Shown: positions 1 to 7,675 of the stretch, in pieces | How the letters are laid out: every line of letters starts with the position of its first letter | Numbering within the stretch: position 1 is the first letter of the stretch | Assembly (NCBI GenBank): GCA_947259685.1 | Contig: CAMYNC010000049.1 | Coordinates: 1-23,367, forward strand | Length of the DNA: 23,367 bases | Reading direction: 5' to 3' | Source: an uncultured Desulfuromonadales bacterium | GTDB taxonomy: Bacteria; Desulfobacterota; Desulfuromonadia; Desulfuromonadales; Geopsychrobacteraceae | Position numbers and translations under genes: made by a program | Notes under the pieces: model-generated | Told to the model about the DNA's origin: nothing | Seen by the model: the letters and a program-made list of their open reading frames with translations, nothing else | Database searches by the model: none

Positions 1-72
1 AGGCTGAGTGTCGAATCGACTCCGGGCCTGGGCAGTTCGTTTACGATTCTGCTGCCGGTTACCCAGCTTTAG
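1..72 (+). CDS. Sensor histidine kinase, C-terminal end only (partial)
   Basis: The window opens in frame 1 with 23 codons and a TAG stop at 70-72. The peptide includes VESTPGLGSSFTILLPV, which matches the end of the HATPase_c domain: the G-x-G-S-S-F-T turn (G2 box) and the last beta strand of histidine kinases. The kinase ends almost immediately after its ATPase domain, so no C-terminal receiver is attached. Sensor and dimerisation domains lie upstream of the window. The receiver-only protein that starts at 178 could be its partner, which is inferred from position only. Confidence 0.8.
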   Translation, partial: RLSVESTPGLGSSFTILLPVTQL

Positions 73-103
73 CTTTTCGAGCGGCTGAAGAAATGATTTT
101 TTC

Positions 104-133
104 CTGTCATAATCGCGAAAAACTCGCTAAAAT
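104..133 (+). promoter_or_regulatory. Candidate sigma-70 promoter for the receiver gene
   Basis: A CTGTCA hexamer (104-109, 4 of 6 to consensus) lies 18 bases before TAAAAT (128-133, 5 of 6). Predicted transcription start is near 140, giving a leader of about 38 bases that keeps the GGGGGG ribosome-binding site at 166-171. The same gap has a weak GCGAA/TTCGC stem followed by TTTTT that could end the kinase transcript. Confidence 0.35.
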
Positions 134-177
134 TCGCTTTTTGGCAAACTTAATGCTAATGCCATGGGGGGCAACAG

Positions 178-552
178 ATGGGCCAACGACGAGTCTTGAT
201 AGTTGATGATGAAGCGTCCATTCGGGAAAGTCTGGCTGAATTTTTACGTGATTTCAACATGACAGTGGAAACGGCTGTTAACGGTGAAGACGCGCTTGAG
301 ATTCTTCATCAGAGAACCTTTGAAGTTTTGGTAGCTGACTTGCGACTGCCGGGGATGACTGGAGATTCGCTGATTCCCAAAGCTCATCAATTGCAACCGG
401 AGCTTAGGTTTCTCATCCATACTGGCTCGATCGATTACCGCCTGTCCAGCGGACTTCTGGCTCTGGGCCTCACTCCTGACCAGGTGATTCTCAAGCCCCT
501 CTCAGACCTGATGATTCTGGTCAATAAAGTCGAAGCTCTTTTTCCGCAATGA
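178..552 (+). CDS. Single-domain response regulator (receiver only)
   Basis: A 124-residue CheY-like receiver. The acidic pair D10-D11 follows the first beta strand (VLIVDDE), the phospho-acceptor is D54 in ADLRLPGMTG, the switch threonine is T82 (IHTGS) and the invariant lysine is K106 (ILKPLS). The protein ends about 18 residues after that lysine, so there is no DNA-binding or other output domain. It probably passes signals by protein contact or within a phosphorelay. A G-rich ribosome-binding site (166-171) lies 6 bases before ATG. It follows the end of a histidine kinase gene by 105 bases, which makes a cognate pair likely but unproven. Its specific pathway cannot be read from the sequence. 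Confidence 0.9.
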   Translation: MGQRRVLIVDDEASIRESLAEFLRDFNMTVETAVNGEDALEILHQRTFEVLVADLRLPGMTGDSLIPKAHQLQPELRFLIHTGSIDYRLSSGLLALGLTPDQVILKPLSDLMILVNKVEALFPQ

Positions 553-621
553 CCTCTGCCATGTTCTAGCAGGACAACCCAGAGATCCTTTTATCGACTC
601 GTAATTTCCAAGGAGAAAATC

Positions 622-1131
622 ATGAGTACACCCACTGTTGTCTGCATGCAAACCAGCATGGGACAGATCAAAATTGAACTGGACGCCGAAAAAGCACCGA
701 TCAGCTCGGAAAATTTTCTTGCCTATCTGCGCGATGACTCTTATGCCCAGACAATCTTTCATCGGGTCATTCCCGGCTTCATGATTCAGGGGGGTGGGTT
801 TACTGCCGATATGGCACAAAAAGAAACCAAAGCCCCGATCAAGAATGAAGCTGACAATGGCCTGCAGAACCTGCGTGGCACCATCGCCATGGCGAGAACC
901 CAGGTGGTCGACAGTGCCACTGGCCAGTTTTTTATCAACCTGACCGACAATGATTTCCTCAATCACCAGGGGAAAACACCGAGCGCTTACGGCTATGCCG
1001 TGTTCGGTCGCGTGGTTGAAGGCATGGACGTTGTCGACGCGATCGCCCAGGTCAAAACCGGCAGCTCCGGAATGCATCAGGACGTGCCGCAAGAAACGGT
1101 GCTGATTGAGTCTGTCAGCCTTGACGGCTGA
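622..1131 (+). CDS. ppiB: Cyclophilin-type peptidyl-prolyl cis-trans isomerase (PpiB-like)
   Basis: This 169-residue protein catalyses cis-trans isomerisation of X-Pro bonds during protein folding. Cyclophilin active-site elements are all present: [14 protein letters not shown] (46-59, with catalytic Arg48), MARTQ (90-94), QFFIN (102-106) and the C-terminal SGMHQDVP segment. Length and sequence closely follow E. coli PpiB (164 residues). There is no signal peptide, so it should be cytoplasmic rather than the periplasmic PpiA type. AAGGAG at 610-615 lies 6 bases before the ATG. It is 69 bases behind the receiver gene and could share its transcript. A hairpin begins 13 bases after its stop. Confidence 0.95.
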   Translation: MSTPTVVCMQTSMGQIKIELDAEKAPISSENFLAYLRDDSYAQTIFHRVIPGFMIQGGGFTADMAQKETKAPIKNEADNGLQNLRGTIAMARTQVVDSATGQFFINLTDNDFLNHQGKTPSAYGYAVFGRVVEGMDVVDAIAQVKTGSSGMHQDVPQETVLIESVSLDG

Positions 1132-1143
1132 ACGCCATTAAAA

Positions 1144-1175
1144 ATAACGGGGTCAGCAATTGCTGGCCCCGTTAT
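1144..1175 (-). terminator. Hairpin terminator between convergent genes
   Basis: The two 14-base arms (1144-1157 and 1162-1175) pair fully except for one G-U type position and enclose an AATT loop. Read on the - strand the stem is followed by TTTT then AA, fitting a rho-independent terminator for the cysteine-rich gene that stops at 1210. On the + strand no T-run follows, but the stem may still end or protect the ppiB transcript. Confidence 0.8.
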
Positions 1176-1209
1176 CATTCAACTCACTAAAATCTGCCGA
1201 GCATTGATT

Positions 1210-1623
1210 TTATACGCTCTCACCCGCTTTAATCTGCGCGACCATTCCCGCGGCAGAGACAGTTAAGCGGCGACAATTATCCCGATGTTCCTTACTTTTC
1301 CATTTGTAGGCCTTGGATAAGCCCGCGCAGCAGGTGACCAGGTGCTGACGCCGAAACCCCTCTACCAGCAGGTCGCTGCGTTTCCCCTCACCCGCCAGGC
1401 TCAATGCCATGACTCCACCACTGACTGCACCGCAGAGGCATTTGGCCCCGGCAATCCCGGCCCCGAAAGACTTGGCAATCTCAAGCAGTTGCGGATCAAC
1501 ATTGCCGCTGTTGGCTAATAACACCGCCTGGGCACAATTATAGCCCTGATCAAAAAGCTGCCCGGCCCGCTCACCCACTTCGGGGTCGGCCTGCGGACGA
1601 ACAACAAAAAGTTTTTTTAGCAT
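1210..1623 (-). CDS. C_GCAxxG_C_C family protein (redox-type cysteine protein)
   Basis: A 137-residue protein of the family named after its spaced cysteines. C30 is in YNCAQAVL, C62 and C64 in CLCGAVSGGVMAL, C98-C99 in TCCAGL, and C117 is near the C-terminus. The CGAVSG core (64-69) corresponds to the family's GCAxxG signature. Members are common in anaerobes and are assumed to bind metal or act in redox reactions, but the biochemical function is unknown. No signal peptide or membrane segment is visible. The - strand GGGAGGG about 8 bases upstream of ATG is a good ribosome-binding site. The gene is divergent from mntP and convergent with ppiB, so it forms its own transcript. Confidence 0.85.
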   Translation of the reverse strand: MLKKLFVVRPQADPEVGERAGQLFDQGYNCAQAVLLANSGNVDPQLLEIAKSFGAGIAGAKCLCGAVSGGVMALSLAGEGKRSDLLVEGFRRQHLVTCCAGLSKAYKWKSKEHRDNCRRLTVSAAGMVAQIKAGESV

Positions 1624-1656
1624 CCTTTGAACCCTCCCAGCGTAAAAATATCGCTG

Positions 1657-1685
1657 ATTATAATCTGCTTAACAACCGCAATCAA
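1657..1685 (-). promoter_or_regulatory. Sigma-70 promoter of the C_GCAxxG_C_C gene
   Basis: On the - strand TTGATT (1680-1685, 4 of 6) is followed by exactly 17 bases and a perfect TATAAT (1657-1662). Predicted start is near 1650, leaving a leader of about 27 bases before the ATG at 1623. This is one of the best promoters in the window. Confidence 0.7.
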
Positions 1686-1771
1686 GCAATAATTCATATT
1701 TCCATATATTCTTCCTATTTCCAGGGCAGAGGTCTTCTTGCCCACCAGGACAAAACCCTGGACTTAGGTTG

Positions 1772-1801
1772 ATGACAAAAAGTTTTCGCCCATGCTATAA
1801 A
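1772..1801 (+). promoter_or_regulatory. Sigma-70 promoter of mntP-aguA-aguB
   Basis: ATGACA (1772-1777, 5 of 6) is followed by an 18-base spacer and TATAAA (1796-1801, 5 of 6), with an extended -10 TG one base upstream. Predicted start is near 1808. The leader would be only about 28 bases, too short for a yybP-ykoY manganese riboswitch such as the one controlling mntP in E. coli, so any metal control would have to be by a DNA-binding regulator. Confidence 0.65.
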
Positions 1802-1835
1802 CTCTCACCTGACCTCAGCCTCGAAAGGGCCAGAA

Positions 1836-2402
1836 ATGGACATATTGACGCTTTTCGGGATTGCGGTAGCCCTGGCCATGGACGCATTTGCCGTCGCCCT
1901 GGCAGCCGGCCTGACCCTGCCGGAGCTGACCGGTCGCCACCTGTTTCGTTTCGGTTTTCATTTTGGCCTCTTCCAGGCCTTGATGCCTGTGCTTGGCTGG
2001 TTGGCCGGGGTGAATCTGCGCGAGTATATTGAATCCTTCGATCACTGGTTGGCCTTTGGGCTACTGACCCTGGTCGGTGGGAAGATGCTTTGGGAAGCAC
2101 TGCAGGAAGAGGATGATACGCCGAAGCTGGAGGACCCGACCCGGGGCTGGTCGTTGGTGATGCTTTCGGTAGCTACCAGCATCGATGCCCTGGCGGTCGG
2201 TTTAAGTCTGGCCGTCCTCGGGGTCACTATCTGGACCCCGGCTTTGATCATCGGGTTGACCGCTGGAGCACTGACCCTGTGCGGGATGCTCCTGGGACAA
2301 CGTCTGGGGCGCGCCTGGGGCACGAAAGTGGAAACCTTTGGCGGGCTGGTGCTGATTGCTATCGGCCTGAAAATCCTCCTTGAACACACCCTACTGCAAT
2401 AA
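1836..2402 (+). CDS. mntP: Manganese efflux pump MntP
   Basis: A 188-residue inner-membrane protein, the same length as E. coli MntP. It has six predicted membrane helices in two related halves. The paired acidic positions of the family are present: D16 in ALAMDAFAVALAAG and D117 in ATSIDALAVGLS, with glycine-rich segments around them. A hydrophilic loop rich in E and D (91-103) separates the halves. MntP exports Mn2+ and prevents manganese toxicity. AAGGG about 8 bases before ATG is the likely ribosome-binding site. aguA starts 12 bases after the stop, so the three + strand genes probably share a transcript. Assignment to MntP is firm; the physiological ion here is inferred from the family. 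Confidence 0.93.
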   Translation: MDILTLFGIAVALAMDAFAVALAAGLTLPELTGRHLFRFGFHFGLFQALMPVLGWLAGVNLREYIESFDHWLAFGLLTLVGGKMLWEALQEEDDTPKLEDPTRGWSLVMLSVATSIDALAVGLSLAVLGVTIWTPALIIGLTAGALTLCGMLLGQRLGRAWGTKVETFGGLVLIAIGLKILLEHTLLQ

Positions 2403-2414
2403 CGGAAGCAGCTT

Positions 2415-3449
2415 ATGAACAAACAACTCCGCCGCTTGCCCGCCGAATGGGAACCTCAGGATGGAGTCCTGCTGGCCTGGCCGCATGCCGATTCTGACTG
2501 GCAACCGATTCTACATGACATTGAACAGGTGTATATCCGCCTCGCGCAACAGATTCTTCGCTTTGAACGACTGCTGATTGTCGCCGCCGAACCGGAAAAA
2601 GTTGCCAAACAGCTGCAGGCCGCGGGCTGCGATTTAACCGCCATTGACCTTTACCAGCTACCGGCCAACGACACCTGGGCTCGGGATTTCGGCCCCTTAA
2701 CCATACTTGAAGGAGCTCAGCCGCAGCTGCTTGACTTCACCTTCAACGGCTGGGGCCTGAAATTCCCCGCCGACCAGGATAATCAACTGACCCGCTGGCT
2801 GCACCAGCAAGGTGCTTTCGCTGAGACGCCGCTGAAAACCTGCGGACTGGTTCTGGAAGGAGGGAGCATTGAAAGCGATGGCCGTGGCACAATCCTGACC
2901 ACCGCAGACTGCCTGCTGAGCCCCAACCGCAACCCACAGCTGGCCAAGCAGCAACTGGAAATGGAACTGCAGCGGCGGTTCGGCGCCGAACAGATCCTTT
3001 GGCTTGAGCATGGCTATCTGGCCGGTGACGATACCGACTCACACATCGACACTCTGGCCAGATTCGCTCCTGACGACTGTATTCTTTACGTCCGCTGCGA
3101 GGACCCGGCAGACGAACACTACCCGGCCCTGCGAAAAATGGCAGCACAATTGCGGACGCTGCGCACTCGCAACGGCACTCCCTTTCGCTTAGTTCCTCTG
3201 CCCTGGCCGCAAGCCTGCTATGCTGACAGCAGTCAGCGCCTGCCGGCAACCTATGCCAACTTTTTGATCATTAACGGCGCCGTGCTGGTCCCAACCTATG
3301 CCGACCCTGCTGACAGTAGCGCCCTTGAGACCATCGGCAGGGCCTTTCCTGACCGGGAAATTATTGGTATAGACTGCCGTCCAATCATTCAGCAGCACGG
3401 ATCGCTACATTGCATTGCCATGCAGATTCCTCAAGGAGTATTGCCATGA
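2415..3449 (+). CDS. aguA: Agmatine deiminase
   Basis: A 344-residue enzyme of the guanidino-modifying superfamily that hydrolyses agmatine to N-carbamoylputrescine and ammonia. Typical features in order are the N-terminal LPAEWEPQDGVLLAWPH, the substrate motif WARDFGP (88-94), LEGGSIE around E148, the H210-x-D212 pair in DTDSHIDTLARF, and the nucleophile C333 in HGSLHCIAMQIPQG. Many AguA proteins have GGGNIHC at the last motif; this one has QHGSLHC, which keeps the Cys and His neighbours. The following gene is aguB, whose ATG overlaps this TGA by the sequence ATGA, supporting the assignment over related peptidyl-arginine deiminases. Confidence 0.95.
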   Translation: MNKQLRRLPAEWEPQDGVLLAWPHADSDWQPILHDIEQVYIRLAQQILRFERLLIVAAEPEKVAKQLQAAGCDLTAIDLYQLPANDTWARDFGPLTILEGAQPQLLDFTFNGWGLKFPADQDNQLTRWLHQQGAFAETPLKTCGLVLEGGSIESDGRGTILTTADCLLSPNRNPQLAKQQLEMELQRRFGAEQILWLEHGYLAGDDTDSHIDTLARFAPDDCILYVRCEDPADEHYPALRKMAAQLRTLRTRNGTPFRLVPLPWPQACYADSSQRLPATYANFLIINGAVLVPTYADPADSSALETIGRAFPDREIIGIDCRPIIQQHGSLHCIAMQIPQGVLP

Positions 3450-4330
3450 GCATCCTCAAAATCGGTCTGGTACAACAACGTTGCCATGCGGAATACGATA
3501 AAAACCTGCAGAAAAGCGCTGCCGCTATCCGCCAGGCGGCAGTCCAGGGCGCCGAATTGGTCGTGTTACCAGAGCTGCACACCAGTCTCTATTTCTGCCA
3601 GGTCGAAGCTACGCAAAACTTTGATCTGGCCGAGCCGATTCCTGGGCCATCCAGCCAATACTTTGCAGCCATGGCCAAAGAGCTTGGCATCGTGATTGTA
3701 GCCTCGTTGTTTGAAAGGCGCGCTCCTGGGCTCTATCACAATACGGCTGTGGTTCTGGAAAAGGATGGTTCGATCGCCGGCTGCTACCGTAAAATGCATA
3801 TCCCTGATGACCCGGGCTATTACGAAAAATTCTATTTTACTCCTGGCGACCTCGGCTTTGAGCCGATCGCCACCTCAGTAGGCAAGCTGGGCGTACTGGT
3901 TTGCTGGGATCAATGGTATCCGGAAGCCGCACGGCTCATGGCTCTGTCTGGTGCCGAATTACTGATCTATCCAACCGCCATTGGCTATGATCAGAAGGAT
4001 TCAGCGGCCGAGCGACAGCGACAACGCGAAGCCTGGGTTACCGTGCAGCGCGGTCACGCCATTGCCAACGGCACCCCGCTGCTGGCCGTCAACCGGGTCG
4101 GCTTCGAAACCGACCCGAGTGGTCACACGGCTGGGGCGCAATTCTGGGGAAGTAGTTTCTTAGTCGGCTGCCAGGGAGAATTTCTTGCTCAGGCGTCTGA
4201 AAGATCCGAAGAGGTTCTGGTGGTTGAAATCGACAGGCAAAAGACCGAACAGGTCAGACGAGTCTGGCCCTTTCTACGTGACCGACGGATCGATGAGTAT
4301 CAGGACCTGTTGAAAAGATTTCGCGATTAA
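3446..4330 (+). CDS. aguB: N-carbamoylputrescine amidase
   Basis: A 294-residue nitrilase-superfamily enzyme that converts N-carbamoylputrescine to putrescine, CO2 and ammonia. The catalytic triad is visible: E43 in VVLPELHTSLYF, K116 in CYRKMHIPDDPGYYEKFYF and C153 in GVLVCWDQWYPEAARLM. The start at 3446 is preferred to an ATG 12 codons upstream because AAGGAG (3433-3438) lies 7 bases before it and it overlaps the aguA stop in an ATGA, which suggests translational coupling. With aguA it completes arginine-derived putrescine synthesis after agmatine. The arginine decarboxylase that makes agmatine is not in this window. Confidence 0.95.
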   Translation: MSILKIGLVQQRCHAEYDKNLQKSAAAIRQAAVQGAELVVLPELHTSLYFCQVEATQNFDLAEPIPGPSSQYFAAMAKELGIVIVASLFERRAPGLYHNTAVVLEKDGSIAGCYRKMHIPDDPGYYEKFYFTPGDLGFEPIATSVGKLGVLVCWDQWYPEAARLMALSGAELLIYPTAIGYDQKDSAAERQRQREAWVTVQRGHAIANGTPLLAVNRVGFETDPSGHTAGAQFWGSSFLVGCQGEFLAQASERSEEVLVVEIDRQKTEQVRRVWPFLRDRRIDEYQDLLKRFRD

Positions 4331-4332
4331 AA

Positions 4333-4362
4333 AAAATGGCGAGCCGCAAAGCTCGCCATTTT
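4333..4362. terminator. Bidirectional terminator between aguB and metK
   Basis: A perfect 12-base-pair stem (4333-4344 with 4351-4362) encloses a CGCAAA loop. A-rich and T-rich flanks give a T-run on both strands, so it can end the mntP-aguA-aguB transcript from the left and the metK transcript from the right. It starts 2 bases after the aguB stop and ends 20 bases before the metK stop. Confidence 0.9.
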
Positions 4363-4382
4363 CAATGGATCTATTTGGCCGC

Positions 4383-5552
4383 TTAAAGACCTGCGCGGCT
4401 CTTAAGCGATTCGACGCAATCGGTTCGCTCCCAGGTGAAGCCTGGCAGTTCCCGGCCGAAATGACCATAAGCAGCGGTTTGCCGATAAATCGGTTGCAGC
4501 AGCTCAAGCTGCTCAATAATCGCCGCCGGACGCATATCGAACTCGGCTTTGACAAGCTCGGCGATCTGGTTGGAGGGAATCTTGCCAGTGCCGAAGCTGT
4601 TAATCATCACCGAGACCGGCTCGGCAACACCGATTGCGTAGGCCAGCTGGACTTCGCACTTGCGTGCCAGCCCGGCAGCAACAATATTTTTCGCTACATA
4701 TCGCGCCATGTAGGAGGCGCTGCGATCCACCTTGGAGGGGTCTTTGCCGCTGAAGGCACCGCCACCATGGGAGCCCTGACCACCGTAAGTGTCGACGATA
4801 ATTTTCCGCCCGGTCAGACCGCAGTCGCCCATCGGTCCGCCGATCACGAAACGACCTGTCGGGTTGATCAGATAACGGGTCTGGTCATCCAGCAGCTGGA
4901 TCGGCAGGGTCGGTTTTACCACCTCTTCGATGATCGCTTCCTGCAGGTCTTGATACTTCACATCAGGAGTATGCTGGGAAGAGATGACCACAGTATCGAT
5001 CCGGGTCGGCTGGTCATCGACATACTGGATCGAAACTTGCGACTTGCTGTCCGGGCGGAGGAAATTGAGTTTGCCACTCTTACGCACATCCGCCAGTCTC
5101 TTCGTCAGTTTATGGGCAAAGGTAATCGGCATCGGCATCAGTTCCGGGGTTTCATCGCAGGCAAAACCGAACATCAAGCCCTGGTCACCGGCACCCTGGT
5201 CTTTGAAGAGCCCCTCACCTGCCGTTACGCCCTGGGAGATGTCGGGAGACTGTTGATCGATGGTCGTTAATACCGCGCAGGTTTCATAGTCGAAACCCAT
5301 CGCTGAATCGCAATAGCCGATTTCTTTAATCGTTTCGCGGACAATTGTCGGCAGATCAGCATAGCCACTGGTCGTAATCTCGCCGGCGATCATCGCCATT
5401 CCGGTGGTGACCAGGGTTTCACAGGCAACCCGGGCATGCTTGTCCTGGCTCAGAATCGCATCAAGCACCGCATCGGAAATCTGGTCGGCGACTTTATCGG
5501 GATGCCCTTCGCTGACGGACTCCGAAGTAAAAAGAAAATCGGTCATGGCCAT
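4383..5552 (-). CDS. metK: S-adenosylmethionine synthetase
   Basis: A 389-residue cytosolic enzyme that makes SAM from methionine and ATP. Diagnostic motifs are SEGHPDK (14-20), the GAGDQG hexapeptide (120-125) and the glycine-rich GGGAFSGKD loop (263-271). Length is normal for bacterial MetK. The first ATG (5552) has GAGGAG 10 bases upstream; a second ATG two codons later would be 16 bases away and is less likely. It is the last gene of the - strand block, 82 bases after ptsI, and has its own strong promoter. No room is left for a full SAM riboswitch in the leader. Confidence 0.98.
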   Translation of the reverse strand: MAMTDFLFTSESVSEGHPDKVADQISDAVLDAILSQDKHARVACETLVTTGMAMIAGEITTSGYADLPTIVRETIKEIGYCDSAMGFDYETCAVLTTIDQQSPDISQGVTAGEGLFKDQGAGDQGLMFGFACDETPELMPMPITFAHKLTKRLADVRKSGKLNFLRPDSKSQVSIQYVDDQPTRIDTVVISSQHTPDVKYQDLQEAIIEEVVKPTLPIQLLDDQTRYLINPTGRFVIGGPMGDCGLTGRKIIVDTYGGQGSHGGGAFSGKDPSKVDRSASYMARYVAKNIVAAGLARKCEVQLAYAIGVAEPVSVMINSFGTGKIPSNQIAELVKAEFDMRPAAIIEQLELLQPIYRQTAAYGHFGRELPGFTWERTDCVESLKSRAGL

Positions 5553-5595
5553 TAGCAGCTATCTCCTCTGAAATATGGTGTTTAGTGAGCACGGC

Positions 5596-5624
5596 ATTGT
5601 AGTGAAGAGGTAATGCAGAGTCAA
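5596..5624 (-). promoter_or_regulatory. Sigma-70 promoter of metK
   Basis: On the - strand TTGACT (5619-5624, 5 of 6) is followed by exactly 17 bases and TACAAT (5596-5601, 5 of 6). Predicted start is near 5589, giving a leader of about 36 bases. I see no terminator between ptsI and this promoter, so read-through from the PTS genes may add to metK expression. Confidence 0.75.
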
Positions 5625-5634
5625 ATATTAATGC

Positions 5635-7410
5635 TCAGATAATTGATTGGGCAAAAATTTCCGGCATCCGACGCCGCATTTCTTTATAGATGAGTGCGGA
5701 GACCTCTTTCCCGGTCGGCAGGGTAAACAGCCGTTCAACCAACTCTTCGCCTTCCTGCCTGGAAATCTGTCGCAGGACGCGCTTGACCCTGGATATCGCT
5801 GCCGGATTCATCGACAGCTCGTTTAATCCAAGACCGATAAGCACCATGGCATAAAGAGGTTCTCCGGCCATTTCACCACAGATACTGACCCTGATCTCCG
5901 CCTGGTTGGCCGCCTCACAAATAGCCTTGAGGGAACGAAGAATCGCCGGGTGCAGGGGATCATAAAGATAGGCGACATGTTCATTGCCGCGATCGACGGC
6001 CAGGCAATACTGAATAAGGTCGTTGGTGCCGATGGAAAAGAAGTCGACCTCTTTGGCCAACAGGGGAGCGATCATCACCGCGGCAGGCGTTTCGATCATC
6101 ACTCCGATATCGATCTCCGGATCATAGGCAATCCCCTCTTGCTGCAAAGAATCCTGAACTTCTTTGAAGATCCGTTTGCAGGTCCTGACTTCGGCGACGC
6201 CGCTGATCATCGGAAACATGATGCGCACCTTACCGAACACCGAGGCCCGCAGGATGGCCCTGAGCTGCAGCCTGAACAACCGGCCCTCGCGCAAGGAAAA
6301 GCGGATCGCCCGTAGGCCCATCGCCGGGTTGTCTTCGTCGGCTAGGTTCAGTTCCGGAACAAATTTATCACCACCGATATCCAGGGTGCGAATAGTTACC
6401 GGGTGTGGATTCATCTCCTCGAGAATTTCTCGGTAGGCCTTGAACTGCTCTGCTTCACTCGGCGGTTCTTCCCGCCCCATGAACAGAAACTCGGTCCGGT
6501 AAAGCCCCACCCCTTCAACCCCATGCCGCCGGGCGACAGGGAATTCGCTGGCAAATTCGAGATTGCCGCGCAGGGCGATGCGGACTCCGTCGGTCGTCAC
6601 CGCGGGCAGGTCGCGGAAACTATGCAGCTCCTTTTCCAGATATTCGTAAGCTTGCTTGCGCTGAAGATACTCTTTGAAGGTCTCGGCTGATGGATTGAGT
6701 ACCACCACCCCGGTGCTGCCATCAAGGATTGCCGGCAGCCCATCGTAAACCAGAGAGGTCACGGTCTCTAAACCGACCACGGCAGGAATTTCCATCGATC
6801 TGGCCAGGATTGCAGTATGCGAGGTTTGCCCCCCTTTGTCGGTGACAAAGCCGAGAAGGTTCTGCCGATCCATCTGCATCGTGTCAGTGGGCGACAGGTC
6901 GTGGGCGAAGACCAGCGATTTTTGTCCGATAGCGCTTAAGGAACGATCGTGCTCTCCGGTCAGGATTCTCATCAGCCGCTCACCAACAGCATCAACATCT
7001 GAGCGGCGCTCACGCAGGTATTCATCCTCAATATTATCGAACATCTGCCGCAACCGGGTCAGCACACGCTTCAACGCCCCTTCAGCGTTGATTTTTTTGT
7101 GAATCTCATGAATTGTCCCCTCGACCAGCATCTCATCTTCAAGGATCATGATGTGCGTATCGAGAATATACAGATGCTCACGCAAATGCTGTTTACTTGA
7201 GACGCTCTCTTTCACCTCCTGCAGTTGCTGGCGAGCCTGCTCAATCGCCCAGTGCAAGCGGGCCACCTCGGCTTTGACGTCTGCAGCCTCGATCGGCCAT
7301 TCATCAACCGTCGAGCGATGACTGATCAGACTGATCTCGCCGATACCGATACCGGGAGAGACACCTATTCCGACCAGGTAGGTATCCTGTGCAACTTCAA
7401 TCTTCGCCAA
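5635..7410 (-). CDS. ptsI: PTS Enzyme I (phosphoenolpyruvate-protein phosphotransferase)
   Basis: A 591-residue cytoplasmic enzyme that takes phosphate from PEP and passes it to HPr. The order is an N-terminal HPr-binding and phospho-His domain with active H198 in GGQTSHTAILARSMEIPAVVG, then the PEP-binding barrel with RTLDIGGDK (341-349), SIGTNDLIQY (459-468) and catalytic C511 in ICGEMAG. There is no GAF domain before the start, so it is PtsI-type and not the nitrogen-branch PtsP. The start is a TTG at 7410 with GAGG 6 bases upstream, and the first 14 bases overlap the end of ptsH, which suggests coupled translation. Confidence 0.97.
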   Translation of the reverse strand: MAKIEVAQDTYLVGIGVSPGIGIGEISLISHRSTVDEWPIEAADVKAEVARLHWAIEQARQQLQEVKESVSSKQHLREHLYILDTHIMILEDEMLVEGTIHEIHKKINAEGALKRVLTRLRQMFDNIEDEYLRERRSDVDAVGERLMRILTGEHDRSLSAIGQKSLVFAHDLSPTDTMQMDRQNLLGFVTDKGGQTSHTAILARSMEIPAVVGLETVTSLVYDGLPAILDGSTGVVVLNPSAETFKEYLQRKQAYEYLEKELHSFRDLPAVTTDGVRIALRGNLEFASEFPVARRHGVEGVGLYRTEFLFMGREEPPSEAEQFKAYREILEEMNPHPVTIRTLDIGGDKFVPELNLADEDNPAMGLRAIRFSLREGRLFRLQLRAILRASVFGKVRIMFPMISGVAEVRTCKRIFKEVQDSLQQEGIAYDPEIDIGVMIETPAAVMIAPLLAKEVDFFSIGTNDLIQYCLAVDRGNEHVAYLYDPLHPAILRSLKAICEAANQAEIRVSICGEMAGEPLYAMVLIGLGLNELSMNPAAISRVKRVLRQISRQEGEELVERLFTLPTGKEVSALIYKEMRRRMPEIFAQSII

Positions 7411-7663
7411 AACCGTCCTCGATCAACTCTGCGATGGACTGCATCGCTTCGGTTTCATCTGTGCCATCAACCGACACTGAAATTTCGGTTCCTTTCGGTG
7501 CAGCCAACAGCAGGATCCCCATAATACTCTTGCCGTTGACTTCCACCTCCTCTTTCTGCAGGGTCACCTCGGAACTGAACTGATTGGCGGTCTGCACCAA
7601 TTGAGCAGCTGCCCGGGCATGCAACCCAAGCCGGTTAATTATCGTAAATAGACGATTTTGCAT
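7397..7663 (-). CDS. ptsH: Phosphocarrier protein HPr
   Basis: An 88-residue phosphocarrier. H15 in NRLGLHARAAA is the site phosphorylated by Enzyme I. S46 in VNGKSIMGILLL is the regulatory site that HPr kinase modifies in other bacteria, with the surrounding residues also matching. AAGGGA lies about 7 bases before the ATG. The gene is 12 bases after the EIID gene and overlaps ptsI by 14 bases, so it is part of the PTS unit. Since both EIIA-Man and EIIA-Ntr are encoded nearby, it may donate phosphate to both; that is inference from context. Confidence 0.97.
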   Translation of the reverse strand: MQNRLFTIINRLGLHARAAAQLVQTANQFSSEVTLQKEEVEVNGKSIMGILLLAAPKGTEISVSVDGTDETEAMQSIAELIEDGFGED

Positions 7664-7675
7664 TTCTTTTCCCTT

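Noticed and set aside
502..1092. - strand open frame opposite ppiB
   Set aside because: ppiB is a certain gene on the + strand, and the opposite frame has no known domain and no ribosome-binding site that I could recognise.
1686..1835. Possible yybP-ykoY manganese riboswitch before mntP
   Set aside because: The best promoter gives a leader of only about 28 bases, and I could not find the conserved loop sequences of that riboswitch anywhere in the gap.
4365..5270. Long + strand open frame opposite metK
   Set aside because: It is the antisense shadow of metK, whose motifs and length are complete. The shadow product has no recognisable domain.
5553..5634. Possible SAM riboswitch before metK
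   Set aside because: The gap is 82 bases and the promoter leaves a leader of about 36 bases, which is too short for known SAM riboswitch folds.
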